This document shows positions 8,318 through 17,500 of a stretch of 64,000 nucleotides of DNA, in pieces (position 1 is the first letter of the stretch; each line of letters starts with the position of its first letter). The notes below the pieces were generated by a model. The model made no database searches. It was not told the DNA's origin and saw only the letters and a program-made list of their open reading frames with translations. The DNA comes from Okibacterium sp. HSC-33S16. GTDB lineage: Bacteria > Actinomycetota > Actinomycetes > Actinomycetales > Microbacteriaceae. The position numbers and the translations under genes were made by a program. The DNA is taken from assembly GCF_024171565.1 (NCBI RefSeq), contig NZ_JALJZZ010000002.1, forward strand, positions 558,001 to 622,000. The letters are read 5' to 3'.

Positions 8318-9210
8318 GCGAGACCGCCCGTGGTGAAGGCATCAGCGTCATCATCGTCTACTGGAGAGGACTGCGAAGCGTTTGTGGAAGCATCCGTTTC
8401 GGAGGGCGCTCGACGGATGACCGTGACGTTGCCGGACACCGAATTGGCGAGGACGTCGGTGTAGAAGTTTCCGTCGCCTTCGGTGGTGCTGGAGAAACCG
8501 CGACCCCGAGTTCCCTTGATGACGGAGTTGTCGAGTTGGAGGGTGCCGGACACGGTGTTCACGACGTACCGGGTGCCGGAGCCGGCGTCGAGGCGGGCCG
8601 TCAGGCTGCCCGAGACGCTGTTGGTGGAGATCCTGTCGCACCGGCCGATTGCGTCGACAAAGACGCTCCCCGATACGGTGTCGCTCGAGAATTTGGTGAT
8701 GTGCCCGGACACCGTGATGTCGCCGGAAACGCCGTGGGCATTGATGGCTCCGGTATGCCCGGAGACACTCATCTCGCCGGAGACGCTGTTTAATTCGAGG
8801 TCGCCGGTGACGCCCTCCACCTGGAGTTCGCCGTTCACCGTCGACAGGCGGGCGCTGGTCGAGAGGCCCGAAATGAGGGCGCTCGCAGACACCATGCCGA
8901 AGGTAAGAGCGACGGACCGTGGCACGAGCACGCTGATTTCGGCTTTCGCCGAGTTCTGCCCAAACGATTTGAAGACGTCGAGGAAGTTCTCCCACCCGAG
9001 TTGCGGGTGGTCGATTTCGAGGACGTCGCCATCGATCGAGATCTTCAGGTCCTTACCCGAAACGCTGTGAACTTCGACTCGAGCGCCGGGTTCGTCGTGG
9101 GCCAGGATGTCGATCTGACCGCCGATGAGCCCGACCTTGAGCTTGCGCACAAGTTCGAGATCGATGATGCGTGACTCCCCGGGGAGCACGTTCCATTTTT
9201 CTAGTGCCAT
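8314..9210 (-). CDS. DUF4097 beta-strand-repeat protein
   Basis: This 298-residue protein lacks a signal peptide and membrane spans and consists of short beta repeats with a recurring SVSG/TVSG motif (HSVSG, NSVSG, HGVSG, DTVSG, NTVSG), typical of DUF4097 beta-helix proteins. Such proteins are often encoded beside PadR or sigma-factor regulators and are linked to envelope stress in Gram-positives, but their biochemical role is unclear. CAGGAAGAAG precedes the ATG. It is first in a two-gene operon with padR. Confidence 0.85.
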   Translation of the reverse strand: MALEKWNVLPGESRIIDLELVRKLKVGLIGGQIDILAHDEPGARVEVHSVSGKDLKISIDGDVLEIDHPQLGWENFLDVFKSFGQNSAKAEISVLVPRSVALTFGMVSASALISGLSTSARLSTVNGELQVEGVTGDLELNSVSGEMSVSGHTGAINAHGVSGDITVSGHITKFSSDTVSGSVFVDAIGRCDRISTNSVSGSLTARLDAGSGTRYVVNTVSGTLQLDNSVIKGTRGRGFSSTTEGDGNFYTDVLANSVSGNVTVIRRAPSETDASTNASQSSPVDDDDADAFTTGGLA

Positions 9211-9258
9211 TGTTTTCTTCTTCCTGCTTTCCCGAACGGCGGACGCCGGTCGAAGTCA

Positions 9259-9295
9259 CGATATATCGCGATCTGTAAAAACAAGATATATCGCG
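9259..9295. promoter_or_regulatory. Double ATATATCG operator, probably for PadR
   Basis: CGATATATCG (9259-9268) is a perfect palindrome, and GATATATCGCG (9285-9295) repeats the core 26 bases away. Both lie 49-85 bases before the DUF4097-padR operon, overlapping its likely promoter. PadR-like repressors commonly bind AT-rich ATAT palindromes of this kind; the assignment is inferred from position. Confidence 0.65.
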
Positions 9296-9362
9296 TTTAT
9301 GGCCGTGGCAAGTCGTTTCGAGAAATACTCAGGATTGGAGTCCAGGTTGAAATGGCTGCGGG

Positions 9363-9989
9363 TTATGGCAGGTCGGAGACTCCGGTGTAGGTCGCGAAGG
9401 GTGCTTGACCGGTCGCCTCATACCGCTGAATGGTCAGGCCCCCGGGGGTGGTCTCATTACTCAACTGCTTCAGGCCTGCGGGTGGCCCATCTATTGCGAA
9501 GAGTCGACGCCCCTGGCCGACCGCGACCGGAGCGATAGCTAGCCGGATCTCGTCGATCAGTCCGACGGCGAACAACGACTGCGCGAGCCGAGCACTGCCG
9601 TGAATCTGCAGGTGTCGGCCCGGCCGGCTCTTGAGTTCGGCGATCCGCGCCGCAACATCGCCCGAAAGGACTGTCGTCGGATTCCACGAAGCATCGGTCA
9701 GCGTCTGTGAAGCCACGTATTTCGGCAACCCGTTCATCAGCTCAGTGAACGGATCCTCTGGGTCGGTGATCTGGGGCCAGTCCCGTGCGAACGCCTCATA
9801 GGTGCGCCGCCCAAATAGCAATCCATCGGCATCGCCGAGCCAGTCCGCAGCCTGCTGAATAAAGACATCGTCCATGTACGGCACAAACCAGCCGCCACGG
9901 GAGAAACCGTCGCTCGTGTCTTCGTCCGGGGAGCCGGGGCCCTGCGACACTCCGTCGAGACTCACGAATTGGGTCAGCGTCAGCTTCAC
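9363..9989 (-). CDS. Dihydrofolate reductase / RibD C-terminal family protein
   Basis: This protein of about 208 residues has the RibD_C fold: KLTLTQFVSLDGVSQGPG at the N-terminus, LLFGRRTYEAF near residue 60, and QIHGSARLAQSLFAVGLIDEIRLAIAPVAVG near residue 130, which is the NADPH-binding region. Such stand-alone proteins are abundant in actinobacteria and mostly uncharacterised reductases. GTG 9989 was chosen because it has GAGGGAGC just upstream and matches where family homology begins. A longer open frame to 10106 is probably not translated. Confidence 0.82.
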   Translation of the reverse strand: MKLTLTQFVSLDGVSQGPGSPDEDTSDGFSRGGWFVPYMDDVFIQQAADWLGDADGLLFGRRTYEAFARDWPQITDPEDPFTELMNGLPKYVASQTLTDASWNPTTVLSGDVAARIAELKSRPGRHLQIHGSARLAQSLFAVGLIDEIRLAIAPVAVGQGRRLFAIDGPPAGLKQLSNETTPGGLTIQRYEATGQAPFATYTGVSDLP

Positions 9990-10047
9990 GGGTGCTCCCT
10001 CTGTCGGCGGCGACGTGAGACAGTCGCGGCGAACAGCAGGGTAACGG

Positions 10048-10347
10048 CTAGCCCTGTTCGACCGGAAGGCCCGCGTCGGTCCAGGCGTAGGTGCCTCCCT
10101 CGACATTGACCACGTCGAAGTCGCGCGTCTCCAGGTACTCTGCGACCTTGCCGCTGCGGCCCCCGCTGGCGCAGATGAGGTGAATGGTGTCGTCTTCGGG
10201 GAGCTCGTCGATCCTGTCGATGATTTGGCTCATCGGAATGCTCACTGCACCAGCAGCACGCACCTGTGCGTATTCGTCGGGCTCGCGGACGTCGATGACG
10301 GTGGCGCCATCGAGCTTGGCGAGTTCGGTCACGGTGATGCTCTGCAT
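10048..10347 (-). CDS. Rhodanese-like domain protein
   Basis: The 99-residue single-domain protein has VIDVREPDEY near residue 16 and the active-site loop CASGGRS near residue 59, with the catalytic cysteine in place. The six-residue loop is of the sulfurtransferase type. It may carry sulfane sulfur in the cytosol; the acceptor is unknown. GAGGGGA precedes the ATG. It is divergent from the MerR gene. Confidence 0.9.
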   Translation of the reverse strand: MQSITVTELAKLDGATVIDVREPDEYAQVRAAGAVSIPMSQIIDRIDELPEDDTIHLICASGGRSGKVAEYLETRDFDVVNVEGGTYAWTDAGLPVEQG

Positions 10348-10428
10348 AATGCGGTCCCCTCGAGAAAGATCGGTTCCTTTGATTCTGCGCTAGCGGTTCG
10401 ACAACCGCAAAACGGTTCCCGAAAGCGC

Positions 10429-10459
10429 TTGACCTTGACGCGGCGTCAACATCTAACGT
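10429..10459 (+). promoter_or_regulatory. MerR-type promoter with 19-bp spacer and operator palindrome
   Basis: TTGACC (10429-10434) and TAACGT (10454-10459) are separated by 19 bases, longer than the normal 17. The spacer holds the palindrome TTGACGCGGCGTCAA (10435-10449). This is the classic arrangement in which a MerR dimer twists the DNA to activate. It sits 38 bases before the MerR start codon, indicating autoactivation. Confidence 0.8.
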
Positions 10460-10497
10460 GGCTGATACGCGGAAACGAAACGAAGGAGGAGACGCGC

Positions 10498-11241
10498 ATG
10501 GAGTGGTCAATTCAAGACATAGCGAAGCACGCGAGCACGACGTCGCGGACCTTGCGTCACTACGACGAGATCGGTTTGTTGCGGCCCACTCGAGTCGGCT
10601 CCAACGGCTACCGCTACTACAACGCGGCCGCGTTGGTCACCCTGCAGCGCATCCTGCTGCTGCGCGACCTTGGGCTCGGATTGCCTGCCATCGCCGACGT
10701 TCTTAACCACGCGACGGATGCCACGGGCGCACTTCGTACCCACCTCACGTGGTTGCAGAAAGAACAAGACCGACTCGGCCGGCAGGCCGTCTCGGTGCGA
10801 AAAACGATTGAGCAATTAGAAAAAGGAGAAGAACCGATGGCAGACAAGATGTTCGACGGCTTCGATCACACGCAATACAAAGGTGAGGTCGAGGAGCGTT
10901 GGGGCAAGGACGCCTATGCCCACAGCGACTCGTGGTGGCGTTCGATGAGCGACAGCGAGAAGGCGGAATGGCAGGCGCAACTCGCCGCGCTCAACTCAGA
11001 TTGGATCGCGGCCAGTGAAGCGGGGATCCACCCCGATAGCGAGGATGCGCAAATGCTCGCACGCCGGCACGTGACGTGGCTCACGTCGATCCCCGGAACG
11101 CCCGCTGCCGTAAAGGAATACGTCACCGGGCTCGGCGACATGTACGTCGCCGACGAGCGGTTCGCCGCGAACTACGGCGGCGCGGACGGTGCTGAGTTCG
11201 TGCGGGACGCCCTCGCGATTTACGCGGACCGCAACCTGTAG
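10498..11241 (+). CDS. MerR-family regulator with TipAS antibiotic-recognition domain
   Basis: This 247-residue protein has an N-terminal MerR helix-turn-helix and wing (SIQDIAKHASTTSRTLRHYDEIGLL, then NGYRYY), a linking coiled coil to about residue 110, and a C-terminal TipAS domain (GFDHTQYKGEVEERWG, residues 118-247). TipA proteins bind thiopeptides and other multidrug ligands and activate their own promoter, and a short ligand-binding form can be made from an internal start. MADKMFD near residue 113 with AAAAGGAG upstream would be such an internal start. AAGGAGGA precedes ATG 10498. Confidence 0.92.
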   Translation: MEWSIQDIAKHASTTSRTLRHYDEIGLLRPTRVGSNGYRYYNAAALVTLQRILLLRDLGLGLPAIADVLNHATDATGALRTHLTWLQKEQDRLGRQAVSVRKTIEQLEKGEEPMADKMFDGFDHTQYKGEVEERWGKDAYAHSDSWWRSMSDSEKAEWQAQLAALNSDWIAASEAGIHPDSEDAQMLARRHVTWLTSIPGTPAAVKEYVTGLGDMYVADERFAANYGGADGAEFVRDALAIYADRNL

Positions 11242-11305
11242 TTCACCACGTCACGCGCTCCCGGCAAGGCGATACGCGCGGGGCCGGCGTCCTTATGCTG
11301 CGAAT

Positions 11306-11670
11306 GTGAGCGAGTCAGCAGTGAATGAGTCAGCGGTGAATAATGTCGAGGAGCGGCTGCGCGCGCTGCTCGACCGCTATCGCCCGGAGTTGGCAGACGC
11401 GACGATCTATGGAGTGCCGCGCTCGTGTGGCCCGGTGCCACCGGGCACGACTACTTCGCGGCGTTCAAGCGGGGCGCCTCAAAGGTAGGGCTGTACCTCA
11501 TCATCGTGGATCGGTATCCCGACGACCTGGCGTTGGCTTCACCGGCGTTGCAGGCACGTCGCACCGGTCGGGCCACGTTCTCATTTTCGACTCTGGATGA
11601 TGAACTCGAGGTCGAACTGGGCGAATTGCTGGATCGGCTGATGGAACGGTATCGCGCCGAGCACTCCTGA
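11306..11670 (+). pseudogene. DUF1801-like gene broken by a two-base insertion
   Basis: Reading from GTG 11306 gives VEERLRALLDRYRPELADATIYGVP and then runs off into an unrelated tail ending at 11488. A different frame continues the protein as LVWPGATGHDYFAAFKRGAS through to 11670. Removing two bases from the CGCG tract at 11418-11421 restores one continuous protein of about 120 residues resembling the DUF1801 (YdhG/iron-chaperone-like) family. The start sits six bases after TATGCT (11294-11299), a leaderless pattern. The codons after the start hold a short tandem repeat. This is either a true frameshift or a sequencing error. Confidence 0.7.
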
Positions 11671-11677
11671 CTGGGCG

Positions 11678-12331
11678 TCAGTTCGCCGGAGAATCGATGA
11701 GAGGTTCGCTCGGTTTTACGGATCCCTCGAGTCGCTCGTCGGACTTCACGTCGCTCGGAAGGGAGATGCGGAACCACGGAATCGTGATGCCGCAGAGCGG
11801 GCCAACAAGCACGGCGAACAGGACGGTACCGACACCCACGTTGCCGCCCAGGACCCAGCCGATGGCGAGTACCGTCAGCTCGATGCCGGTGCGACCAACC
11901 CAGATCGGCCAGCCAGTGCGTTCGTGGATGCCGGTCATCAGGCCATCGCGCGGGCCCGCACCGAATCGGGCACCGATGTAGAGCCCGGTAGCAAGAGCGA
12001 GGGTGAACAGTCCAGCAGCGAAGAGCAGGACGCGCGCCCACAGAGGAAGGTTCTCGGGAATCACCCACAGGCCGAAGTCCGCGGCTGGGCCGACGAGCAG
12101 CACGTTAAGGACAGTGCCGATGCCCGGCTTCTGGCGAAGCGGGATCCAGAGCAACAGGAGGAACGCACCGATGACAATTGTGATGACGCCGAAACCCCAC
12201 CCGGTCTTGAGCGAGATCCCCTGGGTGAGGACATCCCATGGTGCAACACCGATAGCGGCCCGCACGATCAACGCGATAGCGATGCCGTAGAGGAAGAGGC
12301 CAAGGAGAAGCTGAGGGATGCGGCGAATCAT
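11678..12331 (-). CDS. YczE-family integral membrane protein
   Basis: This 217-residue protein has about five hydrophobic spans and the YczE/YyaS features GVAPWDVLTQGISLKTGWGFG near residue 28 and RFGAGPRDGLMTGIHERTGW near residue 122, two similar motifs in the two halves. Genes of this family are typically divergent from a MocR regulator (YczR), exactly as here. The transported substrate is unknown. The C-terminal tail is hydrophilic. Confidence 0.85.
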   Translation of the reverse strand: MIRRIPQLLLGLFLYGIAIALIVRAAIGVAPWDVLTQGISLKTGWGFGVITIVIGAFLLLLWIPLRQKPGIGTVLNVLLVGPAADFGLWVIPENLPLWARVLLFAAGLFTLALATGLYIGARFGAGPRDGLMTGIHERTGWPIWVGRTGIELTVLAIGWVLGGNVGVGTVLFAVLVGPLCGITIPWFRISLPSDVKSDERLEGSVKPSEPLIDSPAN

Positions 12332-12340
12332 AAAAACAAT

Positions 12341-12376
12341 CCAATTTCAAAATTGGCCTCCTGGCAAGAGGCCAAT
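12341..12376. promoter_or_regulatory. Overlapping palindromes in the yczE-mocR intergenic region
   Basis: ATTGGCCTC (12352-12360) and GAGGCCAAT (12368-12376) are perfect inverted repeats with a seven-base gap. A second palindrome CCAATTT-CA-AAATTGG spans 12341-12356 and shares ATTGG. This is the only symmetrical DNA between the divergent pair and is the obvious operator for the MocR regulator. Confidence 0.7.
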
Positions 12377-12381
12377 CTGTC

Positions 12382-12393
12382 TATAGTGGCCCC
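12382..12393 (+). promoter_or_regulatory. -10 hexamer of a leaderless promoter for the MocR gene
   Basis: TATAGT (12382-12387) is followed by six bases and ATG 12394, with no ribosome site. The operator palindromes lie directly upstream, where they could block the -35 contact. Confidence 0.6.
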
Positions 12394-13827
12394 ATGGCAG
12401 ACGTCCACATCACCGCTCGAGCGCTTTCTGCCCTGCTGGGGCCCTGGCGAAACGACGACGCCGTCGCCTACCGAAGCCTGGCCGATCGGGTTCGGCTCCT
12501 CATCCTCGACGGGCGCATTCCTGCTGACACTCGGCTGCCCGCTGAGCGTGACTTGGCCGAGCGGCTCAACGTCAGCCGAACCACGGTCACCGCCGCCTAC
12601 CGCGAACTGCGAGATAACGGCTTTCTCGAGTCCGTTCGCGGGTCGGGCAGCGTGGCTCAGCTTCCGGGCACTCGGCCCGGGCCCGACATCGCGCGACGGT
12701 CGGGCTACCTCGATTTCAGCAAAGCTGCGCTCCCCGCCATCGGCGCCATCACGGGTGCCGCCACCCGGGCCGCCGAACGACTTCCTCGGTATCTCGACGA
12801 CTTCGATTACGACACCATCGGGCTGCCGGAACTGCGGGCGGCCATCGCAGACCGCTACATCGAAGCCGGACTGCCGACGTCACCCGACGAGATTATGGTC
12901 ACCCTGGGTGCCCAGCATGCGATTGGGCTGATCGCCCGAACACATTTGTCCCGGGGCGATCGTGCAGTCATCGAACACCCCACCTACCCGCATGCCCACG
13001 ACGCGTTGCGCTCAGCCGGTGCTCGCCTTGTGCCGATCCCGGTCACAGCGGAAAACGGTTGGGATGCGGCGGACCTCGAGTACACACTCGACAATTCATC
13101 GCCGACGCTCGCCTATCTGATGCCCGACTTCCATAACCCCACCGGTGCGAGCATGCCGCTTGACACCCGACGTCGCGTGTGCCGGGCTGCAGCCCGGCAG
13201 GGCACCGTGTTGGTCATCGACGAGACGACACGTGACCTCGACATCGATCGACCGGAGTCGTTCCCGCCGTTCGCGGCCACGGATGACGTCGGAGCGAAGA
13301 TCATCACTGTTGGTTCGGTCGGTAAGACGGTCTGGGGCGGCATCCGACTGGGCTGGATCCGCGCCGATCGCGGTGTCATCCGCAAACTCGTGGCCGCACG
13401 ATCGATCGGCGACTTGGGCACACCGATCCTGGAACAACTCACCGTGCTCGAAGTCCTCCCCGAAATGCCGTCGATTCTCGAATCCCGGCGGGCTCAACTC
13501 CGGGCAACCCGTGACCGGCTCGAGGAGTTACTCGGGGAGCGGTACCCCTACTGGGAGGTCCCGCACGTAAACGGCGGACTCTCGACATGGGTCAACCTGG
13601 GTGTTCCCGTGAGCTCCCAACTCGCGCTTGCCGCACGCAACCAGGGCCTTCTCATCGCGTCTGGGCCCCGGTTCGGAATTGACGGCGCCTTTGAGCGTTT
13701 CATCCGCATTCCTATTACCTACGGTCTGGCCGACACCGAGCAAGCCATCGACGCACTGGCCGTCGCGTGGCAGTCGATCCTCCGAGCTCCCGTGCCCGAC
13801 TCGGCTCTTCTCGCGGAAGTGGTGTGA
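12394..13827 (+). CDS. MocR-type regulator: GntR helix-turn-helix fused to aminotransferase domain (YczR-like)
   Basis: This 477-residue PLP-dependent regulator starts with a GntR winged helix (LILDGRIPADTRLPAERDLAERLNVSRTTVTAAYREL, residues 28-65), a short linker, and a fold-type-I aminotransferase domain from about residue 125. The domain includes TLGAQHAIGLIARTHL, MPDFHNPTGASM and SVGKTVWGGIRLGW, where the lysine that binds PLP is Lys311-like. The divergent YczE membrane gene and shared operator make it a YczR-type regulator. It ends three bases before the next gene. Confidence 0.92.
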   Translation: MADVHITARALSALLGPWRNDDAVAYRSLADRVRLLILDGRIPADTRLPAERDLAERLNVSRTTVTAAYRELRDNGFLESVRGSGSVAQLPGTRPGPDIARRSGYLDFSKAALPAIGAITGAATRAAERLPRYLDDFDYDTIGLPELRAAIADRYIEAGLPTSPDEIMVTLGAQHAIGLIARTHLSRGDRAVIEHPTYPHAHDALRSAGARLVPIPVTAENGWDAADLEYTLDNSSPTLAYLMPDFHNPTGASMPLDTRRRVCRAAARQGTVLVIDETTRDLDIDRPESFPPFAATDDVGAKIITVGSVGKTVWGGIRLGWIRADRGVIRKLVAARSIGDLGTPILEQLTVLEVLPEMPSILESRRAQLRATRDRLEELLGERYPYWEVPHVNGGLSTWVNLGVPVSSQLALAARNQGLLIASGPRFGIDGAFERFIRIPITYGLADTEQAIDALAVAWQSILRAPVPDSALLAEVV

Positions 13828-13830
13828 CCC

Positions 13831-14421
13831 GTGGCCCTGATCAGCTATACCGGTATCCAGTCGCTCGACGGATTCATCGCCGATGCCCAAGGCAATTTCG
13901 ACTGGAGCACGCCCGACCTTGACGTGCATCGATTTGTTAACGACCTCGAGCGCCCTGTCAGCATCCATCTCTACGGACGCCGGCTTTATGACGTCATGGC
14001 CGCGTGGGAAGAGATCGGTACCCCGAACGATCCCTCAGCGTCCCAGGCAAACGCGGACCCGGTCAGCGAGGCCATGGTCGACTACGGCGAAATCTGGCGA
14101 GCAGCCGAGAAAATCGTGTTCTCGACGACCCTGAACGAACCGCGAACGACGCGCACGCGCATCGAGCGCGCGTTCGACCCCGACGCGATTCGCTCGCTCG
14201 CGGCGAAGAACGCCGGTGAGATCTCCCTCGGTGGAGCCCGCCTTGCAGCGCAAGCCCTCGAAGCCGGACTCGTCGACGAGCTGCGGCTCTTCGTCTCACC
14301 GGTCGTCGTTGGCGATGGCATCCGATTTCTCCCGGCCGGCCTCCGCCTCGATCTTGAGCTGACCGATGAACGCCGGTTCGGCAACGGCGTGGTGTTCCTC
14401 CGCTACAAAATTCGGCGCTGA
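13831..14421 (+). CDS. Dihydrofolate reductase / RibD C-terminal family protein
   Basis: This 196-residue protein resembles the one at 9363-9989: ISYTGIQSLDGFIADAQGNFDW at the N-terminus, HLYGRRLYDVMAAWEE near residue 47, and EISLGGARLAAQALEAGLVDELRLFVSPVVVGDG near residue 130. It is probably an NAD(P)H-dependent reductase of unknown substrate. It starts with GTG three bases after the MocR stop, so it is in the same transcript and may be coupled to it. Confidence 0.85.
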   Translation: MALISYTGIQSLDGFIADAQGNFDWSTPDLDVHRFVNDLERPVSIHLYGRRLYDVMAAWEEIGTPNDPSASQANADPVSEAMVDYGEIWRAAEKIVFSTTLNEPRTTRTRIERAFDPDAIRSLAAKNAGEISLGGARLAAQALEAGLVDELRLFVSPVVVGDGIRFLPAGLRLDLELTDERRFGNGVVFLRYKIRR

Positions 14422-14454
14422 CCGCCGATAACAGATCGCTGAGCATTTGTCGCC

Positions 14455-14471
14455 CATGCAGTTACTGCATG
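14455..14471. promoter_or_regulatory. Inverted repeat upstream of the RND pump gene
   Basis: CATGCAG (14455-14461) and CTGCATG (14465-14471) are perfect 7-bp arms with a three-base gap, about 90 bases before the pump start. It could be an operator, but no local regulator is obviously paired with it. Confidence 0.4.
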
Positions 14472-14562
14472 TGCGCTGTGACAGACTTTCAGGTGTAGGG
14501 CGGCCGCGTGCCGCCTCTTCCGTCGCGTTCGCGGCAGCCATCGCATTGCCCTCAGGAGAACC

Positions 14563-17500
14563 GTGCACGTCCTCGCCGTTCTAAGCATGAAAAACCGCGC
14601 TCTCATCGCGCTCGTCACCATCGTCGCGGCGGTGTTCGGCGGCATTGCCCTCACCAGCCTCAAGCAGGAGCTCGCGCCGAGCGTCACCTTCCCCCAGCTG
14701 GCCATCGTTGCCAGCTACCCGGGTGCGGCGCCGGAGGTAGTCAACGACGACGTCTCAACACCGATAGAGACCGCAATTCAGGGCGTTGCGGGTCTGGAGT
14801 CGACGAGCACAACCTCGTCGACCAACCTCGGACTGATCTCCGCCACGTTCACATACGGCACCGACCTGGCGACCGCCGAGCAGAAGATCAACCAGGCCAT
14901 CAACCGCATCAAATCGACTCTTCCTGAGGGCGTCGAACCTGAGGTGCTCTCCGGAGGACTCGACGATCTCCCGGTCATCCAGATTTCCGCGTCCGCGTCG
15001 GGCGAAGACACCGACGCGCTGGCTGAAAGCCTCAACACCACGGCTGTGCCTGACATTGAAGACATCGACGGCGTGCGCGAGGCGGCCCTCATTGGTGAGG
15101 TTCGCCAGCGAATCACCATCGTTCCGGATGCCATCCGGCTGGCTGAATCAGGACTCACTCGCAGTGACATCAGCTCGACCCTCGAGCAGAACGGTGTGCT
15201 CATCCCGGCTGGTGAAGTCAGCGATGACGACAGTACATTCGCGGTCCAGACGGGGTCGAAGCTGGGTTCGGTTGACGACCTTGCCGGACTTCCGCTCGTC
15301 AGCTCAACACCTGCCGCACCGGGCTCAGCCGTCCTCACGATCGGCGACGTGGCATCCGTTTCACTGACAGACAACCCCGTCACCAGCATTTCCCGGGTGA
15401 ACGGCGAGCCCGCGCTCACCATCGCCGTGACGAAGCTGCCCGCCGCCAACACGGTCGACGTGTCGAAGGGCGTTCGCGCACTCCTGCCCGACCTTGAGAA
15501 GGCTCTGGGCTCCGACGTCACGCTCACTATCGTTTTTGATCAGGCTCCCTACATTGAGCAGTCGATCGAGTCGCTGGCCACCGAGGGCCTGCTCGGCCTT
15601 GTGTTCGCCGTGCTCATCATCCTCATCTTCCTGCTCGACGTGCGCGCGACCCTCGTGACCGCCATCTCGATCCCGACGTCGGTGCTCATCACTTTCATCG
15701 GTTTGCAGGCGACCGGGTACACGCTCAACATCCTGACCCTCGGTGCGCTGACCATTGCGATCGGACGAGTCGTCGACGACTCGATCGTTGTCATCGAGAA
15801 CATCAAGCGACACATGGCGTCTGCGCGTGATCGCAGTGCCGACGGTCGCGCATTCTCGATCGTCACGGCGGTACGCGAAGTTGCCGGTGCCATCACCGCG
15901 TCGACCATCACGACCGTTGCGGTGTTCCTGCCGTTGGCGTTCGTCGGCGACATGACCGGCGAACTGTTCCGCCCGTTCGCGCTCACCGTCACCATCGCCC
16001 TGGTCGCGTCACTGTTCGTTTCGCTCACCATCGTTCCCGTTCTCGCGTACTGGTTCCTGCGGGCCAAGGAGCGCAAAGCGTCGGTTGCCAAGCCCGACAA
16101 GCCTGCCAAGGCGCCCCGGGCCAGCACGGCATCGACGACACCGGCGATCGAAGCTCCGACTCCCGGGCCCGATGAGGCTGCGGTCACCGAACCGGCTCTC
16201 GTCTCATCGACCGCCAGCGATGCTGACGTCACCGTCGTCGAGTCGTCGGATTCGGCGCTCCCAACTGGTGTCTCGGCGTCGCCCTCGATCGTCGACCCGT
16301 CGTACATCGCGCAGCCCAAGGTGCTCACTAACGCCACGCCTACGACGGATAGCGACACAGATGTGAGCGCCGGCACGGAGACGAACACCGCCGCGCAGGT
16401 CACCGCGTCGGTCAACGAACCCGCCGGCTCTTCCGACGTGCACACGGAGCGTCAGCCAGAGCCCGCGACGGGGATGTCCACCGTCGTGGCCACCCGGCGC
16501 GGACGCAAGGCGGGGGTCGAGGGCGAAGACGAACTCGACCACCCCACCCGGTTGCAGAAGGGCTACCTGCCGATCATCAACTGGACGCTCAAGCACTCGG
16601 TCGCCACTCTTCTGCTCGCCGTCCTTGTGCTCGGCGGCACGCTCGCGCTCGTGCCGTTTATGAAGACCAACTTCCTCGGCGATTCGGGTCAGAACACCCT
16701 CAACGTCTCGCAGCAGCTGCCGGTCGGCACGAGCCTCGATGCACAGGATGCCGCGGCCTCCAAGGTGGAAGACGCGCTCCGCGACATTGAGGGCATCGAT
16801 ACCGTGCAGGTCACCATCGGCTCGTCCGGCGGCTCCCTGCTCTCCGCGTTCGGCGGCGGTGGCGGTGGCGAGGGCAGCATCCGCTACTCCGTTACGACCG
16901 ACGAAGACGCTGACCAGGAGGCGCTCCAGGACACCGTTCGCGAGGAACTCGCGAAGGTCGACGATGCCGGTGAGATCGAGCTCAGCGCGGCCGGCGGCTT
17001 CGGGGCGTCCAGTGACATTGAAGTGGACATCACGGCACCCGATCAGGATTCATTGCAGGAGGCGACGGATGCTGTCACGAACGCTGCGAAGGACCTGGAC
17101 GGAATGCGGCAGGTCAGCAATAACCTCAGCGACTCCCGCCCCTACGTTGGCGTGCAGGTCGATCGCGCAGCCGCAGCCGCGGCCGGGTACAGCGAGGTCG
17201 CTCTCGGTGGATTTGTGTCGCAGGCCATGCAGCCGAGTACGGCCGGCACGATCGTCATCGACGAGACAACCCTCAACATCTACATCGCCACTGAGAACTC
17301 GCCGGCCTCGATTGAGGAACTGTCGGCGCTCGAGGTGCCGACCCTCCTGGGGCCGGTCGCTCTCGACTCGCTGGCGACCGTCGAAGAGGTCGACGGGCCT
17401 TCGACGATCACCTCGGTACGCGGCCAGCGGTCAGCCACCGTTGCGATCACCCCGGCGAGCGACAACATCGGAACGGCCAGCGCCGAGGTCGCAACCATGC

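Noticed and set aside
10393-10408. TPsiC-arm-like GCGGTTCGACAACCGC suggesting a tRNA
   Set aside because: No acceptor, D or anticodon arms surround it; it is a short hairpin in the rhodanese-MerR gap.
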